DNA of 64,000 bases from the NCBI RefSeq assembly GCF_003852545.1, contig NZ_QAJR01000005.1, positions 62,001 through 126,000 on the forward strand, given 5' to 3'. The notes under the pieces were generated by a model, which did not search any database, had not been told where the DNA came from, and worked only from the letters and a program-made list of their open reading frames with translations. Positions 7,503-17,407 of this stretch are shown in pieces. The position numbers were made by a program, and so were the translations under genes. Within the stretch, counting starts at the first letter, position 1; each line of letters opens with the position of its first letter. This DNA comes from Acidovorax sp. FJL06 (GTDB taxonomy: Bacteria; Pseudomonadota; Gammaproteobacteria; Burkholderiales; Burkholderiaceae_C).

Positions 7503-9755
7503 ATGTCTCCGCTGTACAGCACTCCGGAATTGCAGCGCCTTGGAGTTGCCCCCGCCCCCCCTCTGCACCGCACCCTGCGTGAGCAACAGATCCTGCTCGA
7601 CAGCGCAGGCGTGGGCATTGTTTTCCTGCGCCAGCGCAGCGTCGTCCGCTGCAATCAGCGGTATGCCGAGATTTTTGGCTATTCCAGCCCGGCACGCCTG
7701 GTGGGGCTCAACACCGAAACCTTCTACCCCGACCGCGATGCATTCCGCGAGCTGGGGCGCATGGCCTACCCGGTGCTGGCCCAGGGACAATCCTTCCGCG
7801 TGGAACGCCAGCTGCGCCGCCGCGATGGCACGCTGTTCTGGGGCAGCCTCACGGGCCGGCTCATCAACCCGCACGACACCACCGAAGGCTCCATCTGGAT
7901 CCTGGACGACATCGATGAGCAAAAGCGCGCCCAGGCCGCGCTGAGCGCCGCAGTGCGCGAAAAGCAGCTGCTGTTCGACAGCGCCATGGTGGGCATCGTT
8001 TTTCTGCGTGACCGGCACCTCACCCGGTGCAACGACCACTTCGAGCAGATGCTGGGCTTTCAGCCCGGCGAACTCCTGGGCAGTTCGTCGCGCCGCTGGT
8101 ACGCCAGTGACGAAGCCTGGGAGGAAGTGGGCCGCCGTTGCTATCCAGGTCTGGCCACCGGACAGTCCTACGAGGGCGAGGTGGAGCTTTGCCGCAAGGA
8201 CGGCACCCCCGTGATCTGCGAGGTCCGCAGCAAGCCCATCGACCCTGCCGACCCTTCGCAGGGCTCCATCTGGATCACGATGGACATCACCGACCGCAAA
8301 CAGGCCCAGGCGGCGCTGGCCCGCACGCACGAAGAACTGGAGCAGCAGGTGCAGGACCGCACCCGCGAGCTGCGCGAGACGGTGGATAACCTGCACCGCG
8401 AGATCAACGACCGCAAGGCCGACCAGGAGCGCATCTACTGGCTGGCCCACTACGACGCCCTCACCGGCCTGCCCAACCGCGCGCTGCTGGCCGAGCGTGC
8501 GCAACAGGCCATCCAGGTGGCCCAGGAGAACAACACGCCGCTGGCCGTGATCTTCCTGGACCTGGACCATTTCAAGCACGTGAACGACTCGCTGGGACAC
8601 CGCGTGGGCGACGCGTTGCTGGTCGAGATCGCCAAGCGGCTGCGGGCCGTGGTGCGCGACAAGGACACCGTGGCACGCCTCGGCGGCGATGAGTTCATCC
8701 TGCTGCTGCCAGGCGCCAATGCCCATGGCGCGGCCCGGGTGGCAGGCAAGCTGCAGGAGGCATCGCGCCAGCACTACCAGATCGATCACCACGAACTCAC
8801 CATGGCCCCGTCCATGGGGGTGGCGCTGTTCCCGCAGGACGGCAGCGACTTCGACACGCTCACTCAGTCCGCCGACGTGGCCATGTACCGCGCCAAGCTC
8901 GATGGCCGCAACACCTTCCGCTTTTTCACCCCCGAAATGCAGGCCCAGTCGGTGCGCGCATTGCAGCTGGAAAACGCCCTGCGCCGCGCTCTGGAGCGCG
9001 ACCAGCTCCGCCTGCACTACCAGCCCCAGATGAGTCTGGCCACGGGCAATGTCCGCAGCGTGGAGGCCTTGCTGCGCTGGCAGCACCCGCAACTGGGGCA
9101 GGTCTCTCCCGCCGAATTCATTCCCATCGCTGAAGACAGCGGGCAAATCCTGCAGATTGGGGAATGGGTGCTGCGCACGGCACTGGCGCAGCTCAAGGCC
9201 TGGCGGTCTTGCGGCTTCCCCGGGCTCACGATGGCGGTGAATCTTTCCGCCATCCAGTTCCGCCAGCCCCAGTTGCCCGAGCTCGTCAGCCGCATGCTGG
9301 CGGAGTTTGACCTCCCGCCCGACTCGCTGGAGCTGGAGCTGACCGAAGGCGTGGCCGTGGACGACCCCCATGCTGCCGTGGCGACCATGGACCAGTTGCA
9401 TGCACGGGGGGTGCGCATGTCCATGGATGACTTTGGCACCGGCTACTCCTCACTGAGCCAGCTCAAGCGGTTCCAGATCTTCAAGCTCAAGATCGACCAG
9501 TCGTTCGTGCGCGACCTGGGCAACGACAGCAACGACCGCGCCATCGTGAGCGCCATCATCCGCATGGCGCAGGCCCTGGGCATCCGCACCACGGCCGAGG
9601 GCGTCGAAACGGAATGCCAGCTGGCCTTTCTTCACGAACAGGGGTGCGATGAGGCCCAGGGCTACCACTTCAGCACACCGCTGCCGGCGGCGGACCTGGA
9701 AGTGTTCATGCGCCAGCACCTGCATCGGGCACCCGACACCAGGGCCTTGGCCTGA
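7503..9755 (+). CDS. PAS-PAS-GGDEF-EAL cytoplasmic c-di-GMP signalling protein
   Basis: A 750-residue protein without membrane segments. Two closely similar PAS domains (about 25-145 and 155-275) share VGIVFLR followed by RCN near their starts, and both end in an SIWI-DI segment, which suggests internal duplication. A coiled linker with LEQQVQDRTRELRE leads to GGDEF (394-398, preceded by an intact RxxD site, RDKD) and EAL (521-523, with LELTEG, DDFGTGYSSL and KIDQSFV). The GGDEF-EAL half is highly similar to that of the preceding gene, so the pair arose by tandem duplication with different sensor halves. The ATG at 7503 has no strong ribosome-binding site. The gap of 184 bp before it shows nothing recognisable. 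Confidence 0.9.
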   Translation: MSPLYSTPELQRLGVAPAPPLHRTLREQQILLDSAGVGIVFLRQRSVVRCNQRYAEIFGYSSPARLVGLNTETFYPDRDAFRELGRMAYPVLAQGQSFRVERQLRRRDGTLFWGSLTGRLINPHDTTEGSIWILDDIDEQKRAQAALSAAVREKQLLFDSAMVGIVFLRDRHLTRCNDHFEQMLGFQPGELLGSSSRRWYASDEAWEEVGRRCYPGLATGQSYEGEVELCRKDGTPVICEVRSKPIDPADPSQGSIWITMDITDRKQAQAALARTHEELEQQVQDRTRELRETVDNLHREINDRKADQERIYWLAHYDALTGLPNRALLAERAQQAIQVAQENNTPLAVIFLDLDHFKHVNDSLGHRVGDALLVEIAKRLRAVVRDKDTVARLGGDEFILLLPGANAHGAARVAGKLQEASRQHYQIDHHELTMAPSMGVALFPQDGSDFDTLTQSADVAMYRAKLDGRNTFRFFTPEMQAQSVRALQLENALRRALERDQLRLHYQPQMSLATGNVRSVEALLRWQHPQLGQVSPAEFIPIAEDSGQILQIGEWVLRTALAQLKAWRSCGFPGLTMAVNLSAIQFRQPQLPELVSRMLAEFDLPPDSLELELTEGVAVDDPHAAVATMDQLHARGVRMSMDDFGTGYSSLSQLKRFQIFKLKIDQSFVRDLGNDSNDRAIVSAIIRMAQALGIRTTAEGVETECQLAFLHEQGCDEAQGYHFSTPLPAADLEVFMRQHLHRAPDTRALA

Positions 9756-9772
9756 GCGCCCCGGTGTTGCCT

Positions 9773-9794
9773 GACGGAGCCCAAAGGCCCCGTC
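9773..9794. terminator. possible bidirectional terminator hairpin between convergent genes
   Basis: A 9-bp stem with one A-C mismatch (GACGGAGCC / GGCCCCGTC) and a 4-nt loop lies between the GGDEF-EAL stop and the acetyltransferase stop, where the genes converge. Neither strand has a clear U-tract, so intrinsic termination is only possible. Confidence 0.35.
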
Positions 9795-10335
9795 AATCCA
9801 GCAGCTTCTGAAAAAATTGTGCCGACCCCATCCGGGGGTCCAGCGCATAGGCCGCGAAGCCTTCGCGCTCGTAGGCGTGGATCGCGGCCCGGTTGCCAGC
9901 CAGGACCTCCAGCGTGAGCTTGCAGGCGCCCCGCCCCCGGGCCAGGACTTCGACCTCCTGCAGCATGCGCTGCGCAATGCGGTGGCCGCGCCAGGCCGGC
10001 GCCACCACCACATCGTGCACATTGACCAGGGGCTTGCAGGCAAAGGTCGAGAACCCCTCGAAGCAGTTGACCAGCCCCACCGCCACCCCGGCACCGGGCG
10101 CAGAGGCCGCGCCCTCCTCCTCCACCCAGGCCATGACGCTGAACGCCTGCGGTTGCCGCTGGCGCAGCGCCTGGACCAGCCCCTGCTTGACCGCAGCACC
10201 CAGGGGCTTGCCGCCGCCCGCCATGTCCTGCGCATAACCGTCCAGCAAGGCCAGCAGTGCGGCCGCGTCACGGGGATCGGCGTAGTCCACCGTTCGCACG
10301 GTGACGCGGGGTATGGGGTCCGTGGTCGGTGTCAT
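9793..10335 (-). CDS. GNAT-family N-acetyltransferase
   Basis: A 180-residue protein with a standard GNAT fold. Strand 4 reads VNVHDVVVAPAWRGHRIAQRML, which contains the acetyl-CoA pyrophosphate loop (R-G-H-R-I-A). It is followed by LEVLAGNRAAIHAYEREGF, the usual end of the domain. The substrate cannot be told from the sequence. It stands alone on the minus strand, 70 bp downstream of the glmM stop and convergent with the GGDEF-EAL gene, so it may be read as the last gene of the ftsH-folP-glmM group. Confidence 0.85.
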   Translation of the reverse strand: MTPTTDPIPRVTVRTVDYADPRDAAALLALLDGYAQDMAGGGKPLGAAVKQGLVQALRQRQPQAFSVMAWVEEEGAASAPGAGVAVGLVNCFEGFSTFACKPLVNVHDVVVAPAWRGHRIAQRMLQEVEVLARGRGACKLTLEVLAGNRAAIHAYEREGFAAYALDPRMGSAQFFQKLLD

Positions 10336-10405
10336 CAGTCACTCCTGCGAGCGGAAATGGCGGGGAAGAATGGTCCCCGTGGAGGCATGTGCACGGGCCT
10401 GAGTC

Positions 10406-11740
10406 TCAGCCCGCACGGGCCGCATCGGCCAGCCGCTGCGCGCAGGAGCTGGCCATTTGCGCGTCCTGGGCCTCCACCATCACGCGCAGCAAGGGCTCGG
10501 TGCCGCTGGCGCGGATGAGCACACGGCCCGAAGTCCCCAGATCGCGCTCCACGGCCTGCGTCGTGTCCGCCAGCAGGCGATTCGACTTCCAGTCCTGGCC
10601 CGGGGCCAAGCGGACATTGAGCAGCACCTGGGGGTACAGCGTGACCCCTCCCAGCAGCTGGGCCAGCGTCTGGCCACTGCGCACGCAGGCCTGCAGCACC
10701 TGCAGGGCACTCACCAGGCCATCACCGGTGGTGTGCCGGTCCAGCGCCAGCAGGTGGCCAGAGCCTTCCCCGCCGAGCACCCAGTGGTGGCGTGCCAGCT
10801 CTTCAAGCACATAGCGGTCCCCCACCTTGGCGCGCACAAACTTCACGCCCCGGGACTGCAGGGCCACTTCCACCGCCATGTTGGTCATCAGGGTGCCCAC
10901 CACACCGGGCACATGCTCGTCGCGGCCCATGCGGTCAGAAGCCATCAGGTACAGCAGCTCGTCGCCGTTGTACAGGCGCCCCGTGGCATCCACGACCTGC
11001 AGCCGGTCCGCATCGCCATCAAGTGCAATCCCATAGTCGGCCCGGTTGGCACGCACCGCGCGCACCAAGGCGTCAGGGTGCGTGGCACCCACTTCGTGGT
11101 TGATGTTCAGGCCATCAGGGGCGCACCCGATCGACAGAACTTCGGCCCCGAGTTCGTGGAACACCTTGGGGGCCACCTGGTAGGACGCGCCATGGGCGGC
11201 ATCCACCACGATCTTCAGCCCCTTGAGGGTTAAATCCTGCGGAAAGGTGCTCTTGCAGAACTCGATGTAGCGCCCTGCGGCATCGTCCAGCCGCCGCGCC
11301 TTGCCCAGGCTGGCCGAGTCGGCCCATACCGGGGGCTGGGCCAGGGCCTCTTCGACGGCATGCTCCCAGGCATCGGACAGCTTGGTGCCCTGCGCACTGA
11401 AAAACTTGATGCCGTTGTCAGGGTAAGGGTTGTGGCTGGCACTGATGACCACCCCCAGGCTGGCCCGCTGCGCACGGGTCAGATAGGCCACGCCGGGCGT
11501 CGGCAGCGGCCCGAGCAGCACCACATCCACCCCCGCAGAATTAAAACCAGACTCCAGCGCGCTCTCCAGCATGTAGCCCGAAATGCGGGTGTCCTTGCCA
11601 ATCAGCACCGTGGGGCGCTCTTCCGTCTGGCGCAACACCCGGCCCACCGCATGCGCCAGGCGCAACACAAAATCCGGCGTGATGGGCGGCTGCCCCACCG
11701 TGCCACGGATGCCATCGGTTCCAAAATACTGGCGCGTCAT
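10406..11740 (-). CDS. glmM: phosphoglucosamine mutase
   Basis: GlmM converts glucosamine-6-phosphate to glucosamine-1-phosphate for UDP-GlcNAc, the precursor of peptidoglycan and lipid A. The 444-residue protein starts [13 protein letters not shown] at the ATG at 11740; the frame continues upstream but the family starts here. It has the phosphoserine loop [17 protein letters not shown], the metal loop DGDADR and the sugar-binding GGEGSGH. Length and motifs are normal. It is third in rlmE-ftsH-folP-glmM, the same order as in E. coli. Confidence 0.97.
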   Translation of the reverse strand: MTRQYFGTDGIRGTVGQPPITPDFVLRLAHAVGRVLRQTEERPTVLIGKDTRISGYMLESALESGFNSAGVDVVLLGPLPTPGVAYLTRAQRASLGVVISASHNPYPDNGIKFFSAQGTKLSDAWEHAVEEALAQPPVWADSASLGKARRLDDAAGRYIEFCKSTFPQDLTLKGLKIVVDAAHGASYQVAPKVFHELGAEVLSIGCAPDGLNINHEVGATHPDALVRAVRANRADYGIALDGDADRLQVVDATGRLYNGDELLYLMASDRMGRDEHVPGVVGTLMTNMAVEVALQSRGVKFVRAKVGDRYVLEELARHHWVLGGEGSGHLLALDRHTTGDGLVSALQVLQACVRSGQTLAQLLGGVTLYPQVLLNVRLAPGQDWKSNRLLADTTQAVERDLGTSGRVLIRASGTEPLLRVMVEAQDAQMASSCAQRLADAARAG

Positions 11741-11840
11741 GTTGTTGCGTCTCCTCGTGTTGATCTCGTTGTTGGCGGAGGGGTTCTCCCCCTCCCTTTT
11801 TGCCCTTGTGGCCTGCGGGGCATGCGCCCCACCCGGCCTG

Positions 11841-12671
11841 TCAGCCCACCCGCTGCATGGCCGACCACACCGCCAGCGCCGCAACCGTCTCTCTCACATC
11901 GTGCACGCGCACCACCGAGGCCCCCCGGTCCACCGCCAGCACGGCGGCGGCCACGCTGGGCACCATGCGCTGGTCCACCTCCAACCCGGTTACGGCCCCC
12001 AACGAAGACTTCCGCGACCAGCCTGCCAACAGTGGATAACCTGCGGCCAGCAAGGCGTCCTGCCGGGCCAGCAGGGCGAAGTTCTGCTCCACCGTCTTAC
12101 CGAATCCAATGCCCGGGTCTAGAAGGATCTGTTCCTTTTGAGCCCCCAGGGCAAGCAGATTATGCGCCTGCAGCTCCAAAAACGATAGCACCTGAGGCAG
12201 TACGTCCCCGACCATGGGGGCTGCCTGCATGGTCTGCGGATCGCGGTGCATGTGCATCAGGCACACACCGCACTGGGGGTGGGAGGCGACAACAGCCAAG
12301 GCGCCCGGCTGCCGCAAGGCCCAGATGTCATTGACGATGTCGGCCCCCAGGTCGAGCACCGCCTGCATCACCGCAGGTTTGTACGTGTCCACAGAAATCG
12401 GAACGCCCAACGCCACCGCATCGCGCACCAAGGGCACCACGCGGGCCAGTTCCTCGTCCAGAGGCACGGCCGGGCTGCCGGGGCGGGTGGACTCTCCCCC
12501 GATGTCCAGGATATCGGCACCGTCCTTGAGCAGCTGCTCGCAGTGCCGCAACGCCGCGATGGTGGAGCCATGGCACCCACCGTCAGAGAAGGAGTCCGGG
12601 GTCACATTGACAATGCCCATGACCTTGGGCCGCCCCAGGTCAATGGAAAAACGGGAGGTCTGCCAAATCAT
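11841..12671 (-). CDS. folP: dihydropteroate synthase
   Basis: FolP condenses p-aminobenzoate with dihydropterin pyrophosphate in folate synthesis and is the sulfonamide target. The 276-residue TIM-barrel protein has [16 protein letters not shown] near the N-terminus, then IGGESTRPG, and [11 protein letters not shown] before a lysine-containing loop, all as expected. It lies between ftsH and glmM on the same strand, 100 bp before glmM. The segment [10 protein letters not shown] is encoded by a stretch resembling the dispersed repeat of this window, yet a remembered gapless alignment with E. coli FolP shows no insertion. Confidence 0.97.
   Translation of the reverse strand: MIWQTSRFSIDLGRPKVMGIVNVTPDSFSDGGCHGSTIAALRHCEQLLKDGADILDIGGESTRPGSPAVPLDEELARVVPLVRDAVALGVPISVDTYKPAVMQAVLDLGADIVNDIWALRQPGALAVVASHPQCGVCLMHMHRDPQTMQAAPMVGDVLPQVLSFLELQAHNLLALGAQKEQILLDPGIGFGKTVEQNFALLARQDALLAAGYPLLAGWSRKSSLGAVTGLEVDQRMVPSVAAAVLAVDRGASVVRVHDVRETVAALAVWSAMQRVG
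12163..12190 (-). repeat. weak copy of the AT-rich dispersed repeat inside folP
   Basis: On the minus strand the stretch reads CTATCGTTTTTGGAGCTGCA followed by GGCGC. It resembles the left half of the repeat family (CTATC, an A/T tract, then AGCTGC-NGCGC). Agreement is partial, and it could be a coincidence of codon choice. Confidence 0.3.
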
Positions 12672-12760
12672 GAAATCACCCCAAGGAAGCCAGGAGGCAT
12701 GGTGCGTTTGAGTGTCACCAGAGGCCGTGCAAGAAGCGCCACAACCGCCTCAGCCGCCAT

Positions 12761-12787
12761 GAAAAAACGGGGCACAAGGCCCCGTTG
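12761..12787 (-). terminator. rho-independent terminator of ftsH
   Basis: An 8-bp perfect stem (AACGGGGC / GCCCCGTT) with a 5-nt loop is followed on the minus strand by a run of Ts. It lies 22 bp past the ftsH stop and before folP. It should separate or attenuate transcription between ftsH and folP-glmM. Confidence 0.8.
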
Positions 12788-12809
12788 GAACGGCTGACCA
12801 GGCAAGCCT

Positions 12810-14732
12810 TCAGGCTGCCGTGGGGGCGGTCGCGTCTGCCGCCACTGCGGGCGTACCGCCGCTGGAATTGTCCCCTCCCGAGGGAGGCGTGCGCGGTGTC
12901 CAGTCCTTGGGAGGACGGGGCTCCTTGCCGGCCATGATGTCATCCAGCTGCTCGGTATCAATGGTTTCCCATTCGAGCAAGGCCTTGGCCATGGCGTGCA
13001 TCTTGTCGCTGTTCTCTTCGATCAGGCGACGGGCCAGGTTGTACTGTTCGTCGATGATGCGGCGCACTTCGCCATCGACCTTCTCCATGGTCTGCTCGCT
13101 CATGTTTGTGGTCTTGGTGACCGAGCGGCCAAGGAAGACTTCGCCTTCGTTCTCGGCATAGACCATGGGGCCCAGGGCCTGCGTCATGCCATAGCGGGTG
13201 ACCATGTCGCGCGCGATGTGCGTGGCGCGCTCGAAGTCGTTGCTGGCGCCGGTGGTCATCTGGTTCATGAACACCTCTTCGGCAATGCGGCCACCGAACA
13301 GCATGCTGATCTGGTTGAGCATGTACTCGCGGTCGTAGCTGTAGCGGTCCTGCTCGGGCAGGCTCATCGTCACGCCCAGCGCACGACCGCGGGGGATGAT
13401 GGTGACCTTGTGCACCGGATCGCACTTGGGCAGCAGCTTGCCGATCAGGGCGTGGCCGGACTCGTGATAGGCCGTGTTGCGGCGCTCCTCCTCGGGCATG
13501 ACCATGCTCTTGCGCTCAGGGCCCATGAGAATCTTGTCCTTGGCCTTCTCGAAGTCCTGCATCTCCACGGTGCGCGCGTTGCGGCGGGCCGCCATCAGCG
13601 CAGCCTCGTTGCACAGGTTGGCCAGGTCGGCACCGCTCATGCCGGGCGTGCCACGGGCAATGATCGCCGGGGCCACGTCCTGGCCGATCGGGATCTTGCG
13701 CATGTGCACGTTCAGGATCTGTTCGCGGCCCCGGATGTCGGGCAGCGTTACATACACCTGGCGGTCAAAGCGGCCGGGGCGCAGCAGGGCCGCGTCCAGG
13801 ATGTCGGGGCGGTTGGTGGCTGCCACCACGATCACGCCCAGGTTGGTCTCGAAGCCGTCCATCTCGACCAGCATCTGGTTCAGGGTCTGTTCGCGCTCGT
13901 CATTGCCACCGCCCAGGCCCGCGCCACGCTGGCGGCCCACGGCGTCGATTTCATCGATGAAGATGATGCAAGGGGCATTTTTCTTGGCGTTGTCGAACAT
14001 ATCGCGGACGCGGGCCGCGCCCACGCCGACGAACATTTCCACGAAATCAGAGCCCGAGATGCTGAAGAACGGCACCTTGGCTTCGCCCGCGATGGACTTG
14101 GCCAGCAGGGTCTTGCCGGTACCGGGCGGGCCCACCAGCAGCAGGCCGCGCGGAATGCGGCCGCCGAGCTTCTGGAACTTCTGCGGGTCTTTCAGGAAGT
14201 CCACGACTTCCTTGACTTCTTCCTTGGCCTCGTCGCAACCGGCCACGTCCGCAAACGTGACCTGGTTGTTGTTCTCGTCGAGCATGCGCGCCTTGCTCTT
14301 GCCGAAGCTGAAGGCGCCGCCCTTGCCGCCGCCCTGCATCTGGCGCATGAAGTACACCCACACGCCGATCAGCAGCAGCATGGGGCCCCAGCTGACCAGC
14401 AGGGTCATGAGCAGTGAGCCTTCTTCACGGGGCTTCACGTCGAACTTGACGTTGTGGTTGAGCAGGTCGCCCACCAAACCCCGGTCCAGCACCGAAGCGT
14501 TCGTGCGGATCTTGCGGTCATCGTTGGTGATGGCCACGATTTCACCACCGCTCAAGCCCTCGGGGATGGTGGCGCTCTTGATGCGGTTGTTCCGAACTTC
14601 GTCAAGAAATTCGGAATAGCCGATGTGCCCTGCGCTGGCGCCGGTGCGGGTGTCAAACTGTTTGAACACCGTGAACAGCACCATGGCGATGACCAGCCAT
14701 ACGGCAATTTTTGAAAACCACTGATTGTTCAA
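12810..14732 (-). CDS. ftsH: ATP-dependent zinc metalloprotease FtsH
   Basis: FtsH is a membrane-bound AAA+ protease that degrades misfolded membrane proteins and regulators such as LpxC and sigma-32. The 640-residue protein has two N-terminal membrane segments (about 5-22 and 100-120), Walker A GPPGTGKT, Walker B FIDEID, the second region of homology ATNRPDILD, and the zinc site HESGH. I chose the TTG at 14732 because GGAG lies 6 nt upstream and the family starts with NNQWFSK; the ATG-type start 12 codons earlier adds non-family residues. A heat-shock-type promoter lies about 55 bp upstream, and rlmE is on the same strand before it. Confidence 0.97.
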   Translation of the reverse strand: MNNQWFSKIAVWLVIAMVLFTVFKQFDTRTGASAGHIGYSEFLDEVRNNRIKSATIPEGLSGGEIVAITNDDRKIRTNASVLDRGLVGDLLNHNVKFDVKPREEGSLLMTLLVSWGPMLLLIGVWVYFMRQMQGGGKGGAFSFGKSKARMLDENNNQVTFADVAGCDEAKEEVKEVVDFLKDPQKFQKLGGRIPRGLLLVGPPGTGKTLLAKSIAGEAKVPFFSISGSDFVEMFVGVGAARVRDMFDNAKKNAPCIIFIDEIDAVGRQRGAGLGGGNDEREQTLNQMLVEMDGFETNLGVIVVAATNRPDILDAALLRPGRFDRQVYVTLPDIRGREQILNVHMRKIPIGQDVAPAIIARGTPGMSGADLANLCNEAALMAARRNARTVEMQDFEKAKDKILMGPERKSMVMPEEERRNTAYHESGHALIGKLLPKCDPVHKVTIIPRGRALGVTMSLPEQDRYSYDREYMLNQISMLFGGRIAEEVFMNQMTTGASNDFERATHIARDMVTRYGMTQALGPMVYAENEGEVFLGRSVTKTTNMSEQTMEKVDGEVRRIIDEQYNLARRLIEENSDKMHAMAKALLEWETIDTEQLDDIMAGKEPRPPKDWTPRTPPSGGDNSSGGTPAVAADATAPTAA

Positions 14733-14784
14733 GCGGGGCTCCAGTTGCAGGGAACAGAAAACGGACACACTGCCGTCACGGCGT

Positions 14785-14812
14785 ATGTGTGGCCCATTTT
14801 AGGTCTTTCAAG
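14785..14812 (-). promoter_or_regulatory. putative sigma-32 (heat-shock) promoter of ftsH
   Basis: On the minus strand CTTGAAA (14812-14806) is an exact match to the sigma-32 -35 element. After 13 nt comes CCACACAT (14792-14785), a fair match to CCCCATNT. It sits about 53 nt before the ftsH TTG start, in the rlmE-ftsH gap. ftsH is a known heat-shock gene in E. coli, which supports the reading. Confidence 0.55.
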
Positions 14813-14905
14813 CTGCCGGGCCACTCTTATTCCCACTCACGGCCATGGAATCAGCGCGGACTTTGCCGGCAAACTTCACGGATTCTTGACCGGGGGCAAG
14901 CCCGT

Positions 14906-15568
14906 TCAGGTCGCCTTTCGCAGGCCCATGCCCACCAGAAAGGTCTCGGACGATTTGTCGCGCGAGGCCTTGGGTTTGAGCGGCTTGACCACCTTGAAGG
15001 TCTGTTTGAACAGGGTCACCAGATCGCTGTAGCCGCTGCCATGGAAGAGCTTGACCACCAGCGCCCCGTCCGGTTTCAAATGGTTGCAAGCAAAATCCAC
15101 CGCCAGCTCCACCAGGTGGGCAATCCGGGCCGCATCGGCCGACTCAATGCCCGACAGGTTGGGCGCCATGTCGGACACCACCACATCCACCACCCGTCCG
15201 TCGAGCGCCTGTTCCAGGCGCTCCAGCACTTCGGGCTCGCGAAAATCGCCGTTGAGGTAGGTCACACCCTCGATGGGCTCCATGGGCAGAATGTCCAGCG
15301 CGATGATCGCGCCGTTGAGCTGCCCCGCCGCCGCGCCCGTGGGTGACAGGCGCCGGCGCAGGTACTGGCTCCAGGCCCCCGGGGTGGAGCCCAGGTCCAC
15401 CACCGTGTAACCCGGCTTGATAAGGCCCAGCTGCTCGTCAATCTCCTTGAGCTTGTAGGCGGCACGAGCGCGGTATCCCTCTTTCTGGGCCAATTTGACG
15501 TAGGTATCGTTGACGTGGTCGTTCAGCCACGCCTTATTGACCTTCTTGCTCTGGGTTTTGACTTTCAT
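14906..15568 (-). CDS. rlmE: 23S rRNA 2'-O-ribose methyltransferase (Um2552)
   Basis: RlmE (FtsJ/RrmJ) methylates U2552 in the A-loop of 23S rRNA using S-adenosylmethionine. The 220-residue protein has a basic N-terminal stretch, then [13 protein letters not shown] with the first catalytic lysine, the SAM-binding motif [21 protein letters not shown] with the catalytic aspartate, and [10 protein letters not shown] with the second catalytic lysine. It is divergent from yhbY (34 bp between starts) and upstream of ftsH, as in enterobacteria. A minus-strand TATTAT at 15595-15590 could be its -10. Confidence 0.96.
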   Translation of the reverse strand: MKVKTQSKKVNKAWLNDHVNDTYVKLAQKEGYRARAAYKLKEIDEQLGLIKPGYTVVDLGSTPGAWSQYLRRRLSPTGAAAGQLNGAIIALDILPMEPIEGVTYLNGDFREPEVLERLEQALDGRVVDVVVSDMAPNLSGIESADAARIAHLVELAVDFACNHLKPDGALVVKLFHGSGYSDLVTLFKQTFKVVKPLKPKASRDKSSETFLVGMGLRKAT

Positions 15569-15601
15569 TACTTTTTTCTTTCAGCCTCGATAATACGGCC
15601 C

Positions 15602-16075
15602 ATGCCCCAAATTCAACTGACTCCCGCCGAGCGCCGGGAACAACGCGCCAATGCCCACCACCTGGACCCCGTGGTCCTGATCGGCGGCGATGGTCTGACC
15701 CCTGCCGTCAAGAAAGAGGTGGACGCCGCCCTCAATGCCCACGGGCTCATCAAGGTCCGCGTCTTTGGCGACGACCGCGCGGCGCGCGAACTGATGTACC
15801 AGGAACTCGCCGCCGAACTCAACGCTGCCCCCGTGCAGCACATTGGCAAGCTGCTGGTGCTCTGGCGCCCCATGCCTGCCAAGGCCAAGACGGTGGACGA
15901 GGACCGCATGCCCGGCCCGCGCGATGTCAAGGTGCTCAAGTTCAGCAAGCGGGGCGGCCAGCGCCCCGAAATCAAGCAACTGCGCGTGCTGGGCAACCAG
16001 CGCCTCACCTCGGGCGGCCAGATCAAGCGCGCCAAGCCCAAGCAAAAATCCATCAAGAAGCGCCAGGCAGACTGA
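15602..16075 (+). CDS. yhbY: YhbY-type CRM-domain RNA-binding protein
   Basis: A 157-residue protein with the CRM domain found in pre-50S ribosome-associated YhbY. ERREQRANAHHLDPVVLIG is followed by GLTPAVKKEVDAALNAHGLIKV and then the nucleic-acid-binding stretch ending in IGKLLVLWRP. E. coli YhbY is about 97 residues. Here a basic tail of about 60 residues is added, rich in K and R, presumably extending rRNA contacts. The ATG at 15602 begins the family sequence. A GATAAT lies only 7 nt upstream, so the message may be nearly leaderless. The stop overlaps the next start by one base. Confidence 0.92.
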   Translation: MPQIQLTPAERREQRANAHHLDPVVLIGGDGLTPAVKKEVDAALNAHGLIKVRVFGDDRAARELMYQELAAELNAAPVQHIGKLLVLWRPMPAKAKTVDEDRMPGPRDVKVLKFSKRGGQRPEIKQLRVLGNQRLTSGGQIKRAKPKQKSIKKRQAD

Positions 16076-16842
16076 TGAACCGAGCGGCAGCATCTGCAGC
16101 CCCGGCCGGCGCGGCGCCTATCCGCCACATTCTCTGCATGAAATGGGGCACGAAATACGGCCCCGAATACGTCAACCGGCTGTATGCCATGGTCAGGCGG
16201 CACCTGAGCGGCGACTTTCGCTTTGTCTGCCTGACGGATGACAGCACCGGCATCCGCCACGAAGTGCAATGCCTGCCCATTCCGCCGCTTGATCTGCCGT
16301 CCGGCATTCCCGAGCGGGGGTGGACCAAGCTGGCCACTTTCAGCCAGGACCTGCATGGCCTGAAAGGCACGGCCCTGTTCCTTGATGTGGACGTGGTGAT
16401 CACTGGCGCTCTGGATGATTTCTTTACCCAGCCCGGCGAATTCCTGATCATCCACGACTACAAGCGCCCCTGGCGCATCACGGGCAATTCGTCGGTGTAC
16501 CGGTTCGAGTTGGGCGCACACCCCGATGTGCTGGAGCACTTTCGCGGGCATTTCGAGGAAATTCGCGCGCAGTTCCGCAACGAACAAGCCTACCTGTCGG
16601 ACTTTTTGCACCGCCAGGGCAAACTCGCCTACTGGCCAGCGGACTGGTGCCCAAGCTTCAAGTACCACGGCATCCCGCCCTGGCCCACCAATTACTGGCG
16701 TGCGCCCTTTGTGCCGCCCGGTGCTCGCATCGTGATCTTTCACGGGGAATGCAACCCGCCCGATGCCCTCGCCGGCCGGCGCAACCGCCGCTTTCGCTAC
16801 ATCCGGCCCGCCGCCTGGGTGGCTGAGCACTGGCACGAATAG
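16075..16842 (+). CDS. GT-A type glycosyltransferase-like protein
   Basis: A 255-residue protein that reads like a small nucleotide-sugar-dependent glycosyltransferase. The N-terminus has HILCMKWGTKYGPEYVNRLY. It also has FVCLTDD and TALFLDVDVVITG, whose DVD fits the metal-binding DXD motif of GT-A enzymes, followed by PGEFLIIHDYKRP. There is no signal peptide or membrane segment. It is coupled to yhbY through an ATGA-type overlap, a link I cannot explain functionally. Substrate is unknown; it may act on a surface glycan. Confidence 0.7.
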   Translation: MNRAAASAAPAGAAPIRHILCMKWGTKYGPEYVNRLYAMVRRHLSGDFRFVCLTDDSTGIRHEVQCLPIPPLDLPSGIPERGWTKLATFSQDLHGLKGTALFLDVDVVITGALDDFFTQPGEFLIIHDYKRPWRITGNSSVYRFELGAHPDVLEHFRGHFEEIRAQFRNEQAYLSDFLHRQGKLAYWPADWCPSFKYHGIPPWPTNYWRAPFVPPGARIVIFHGECNPPDALAGRRNRRFRYIRPAAWVAEHWHE

Positions 16843-16936
16843 CCCAACGGTGCAGCCGCCGCGACCCAAGCCCAATGGTGGTGCACGACGGTAGCCCTGG
16901 GGCCCTCCCAGACAGCCCTGGCCAGCCCCAGCCCAC

Positions 16937-17407
16937 TCAGACCCCGTCCGGATCGCACCCAGCCTCGGTCGGGGCCACCTCCTGACGCAAGGTGTGCCAA
17001 AACACCGCCAGGGCACAACACCACTGCAACGCGTACAGCACCGACCCCACGCTGTGCCACAGGCGCAGGTCCTGCCGGGCCACGATGCGGGGCGCCACAC
17101 CATACTGGTTGAGCAACGCCAACAGCAGCCCACCCAGTATGAAAAGCATAGCAGCCTGCGCCCATGGGTATTGCGCTACGGCATTTCTGGGCCGGGAAAT
17201 CAACAGCAACACCAGGCAACATGCCACAGCCACCCAGGTCTGCGCGGCAAACAGCCGGGCCGCCATGTTGCCAGCGATGCTGGGGGACGGCAGGTATGCA
17301 AACAGCAGGGGCACCACCAGAAAGCCGATGGTGGTCAAGCTGCCCCACCAGAGGGCGGCCACCAACGCAGGAAGGCGGCGGCGCATGCGCTGCACGGTGG
17401 CGTTCAC
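16937..17407 (-). CDS. DUF4149 (TMEM205-like) membrane protein
   Basis: A 156-residue inner-membrane protein with four predicted hydrophobic segments (about 11-32, 49-70, 84-102, 122-142). The first carries [21 protein letters not shown], which is typical of DUF4149 proteins next to greA in betaproteobacteria. Function is unknown. Its start overlaps the greA stop by 4 bp, so it is the last gene of the carA-carB-greA group. The third segment is partly encoded by a copy of the dispersed repeat. Confidence 0.85.
   Translation of the reverse strand: MNATVQRMRRRLPALVAALWWGSLTTIGFLVVPLLFAYLPSPSIAGNMAARLFAAQTWVAVACCLVLLLISRPRNAVAQYPWAQAAMLFILGGLLLALLNQYGVAPRIVARQDLRLWHSVGSVLYALQWCCALAVFWHTLRQEVAPTEAGCDPDGV
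17136..17180 (+). repeat. AT-rich dispersed repeat inside the DUF4149 gene
   Basis: The stretch begins AGTATGAAAAGCATAGCAGC and continues CTGCGCCCATGGG-TATTGCGCTA. It follows the repeat pattern ACTATCAAAAxCATAGCTGCTTGCGC, then a spacer, then a GCGCT half. It is translated on the minus strand as AQAAMLFIL, the same frame as the copies in the SpoU methyltransferase and lpxB genes. Confidence 0.5.

Noticed and set aside
11786-11811. GC-rich hairpin with a T-run on the plus strand between folP and glmM
   Set aside because: It has terminator form only on the plus strand, where no gene ends. On the minus strand, in which glmM and folP are transcribed, it has no U-tract.
12810-14768. The longer FtsH start 12 codons upstream of the TTG
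   Set aside because: The extra residues do not match the family, and the GGAG site fits the TTG at 14732.
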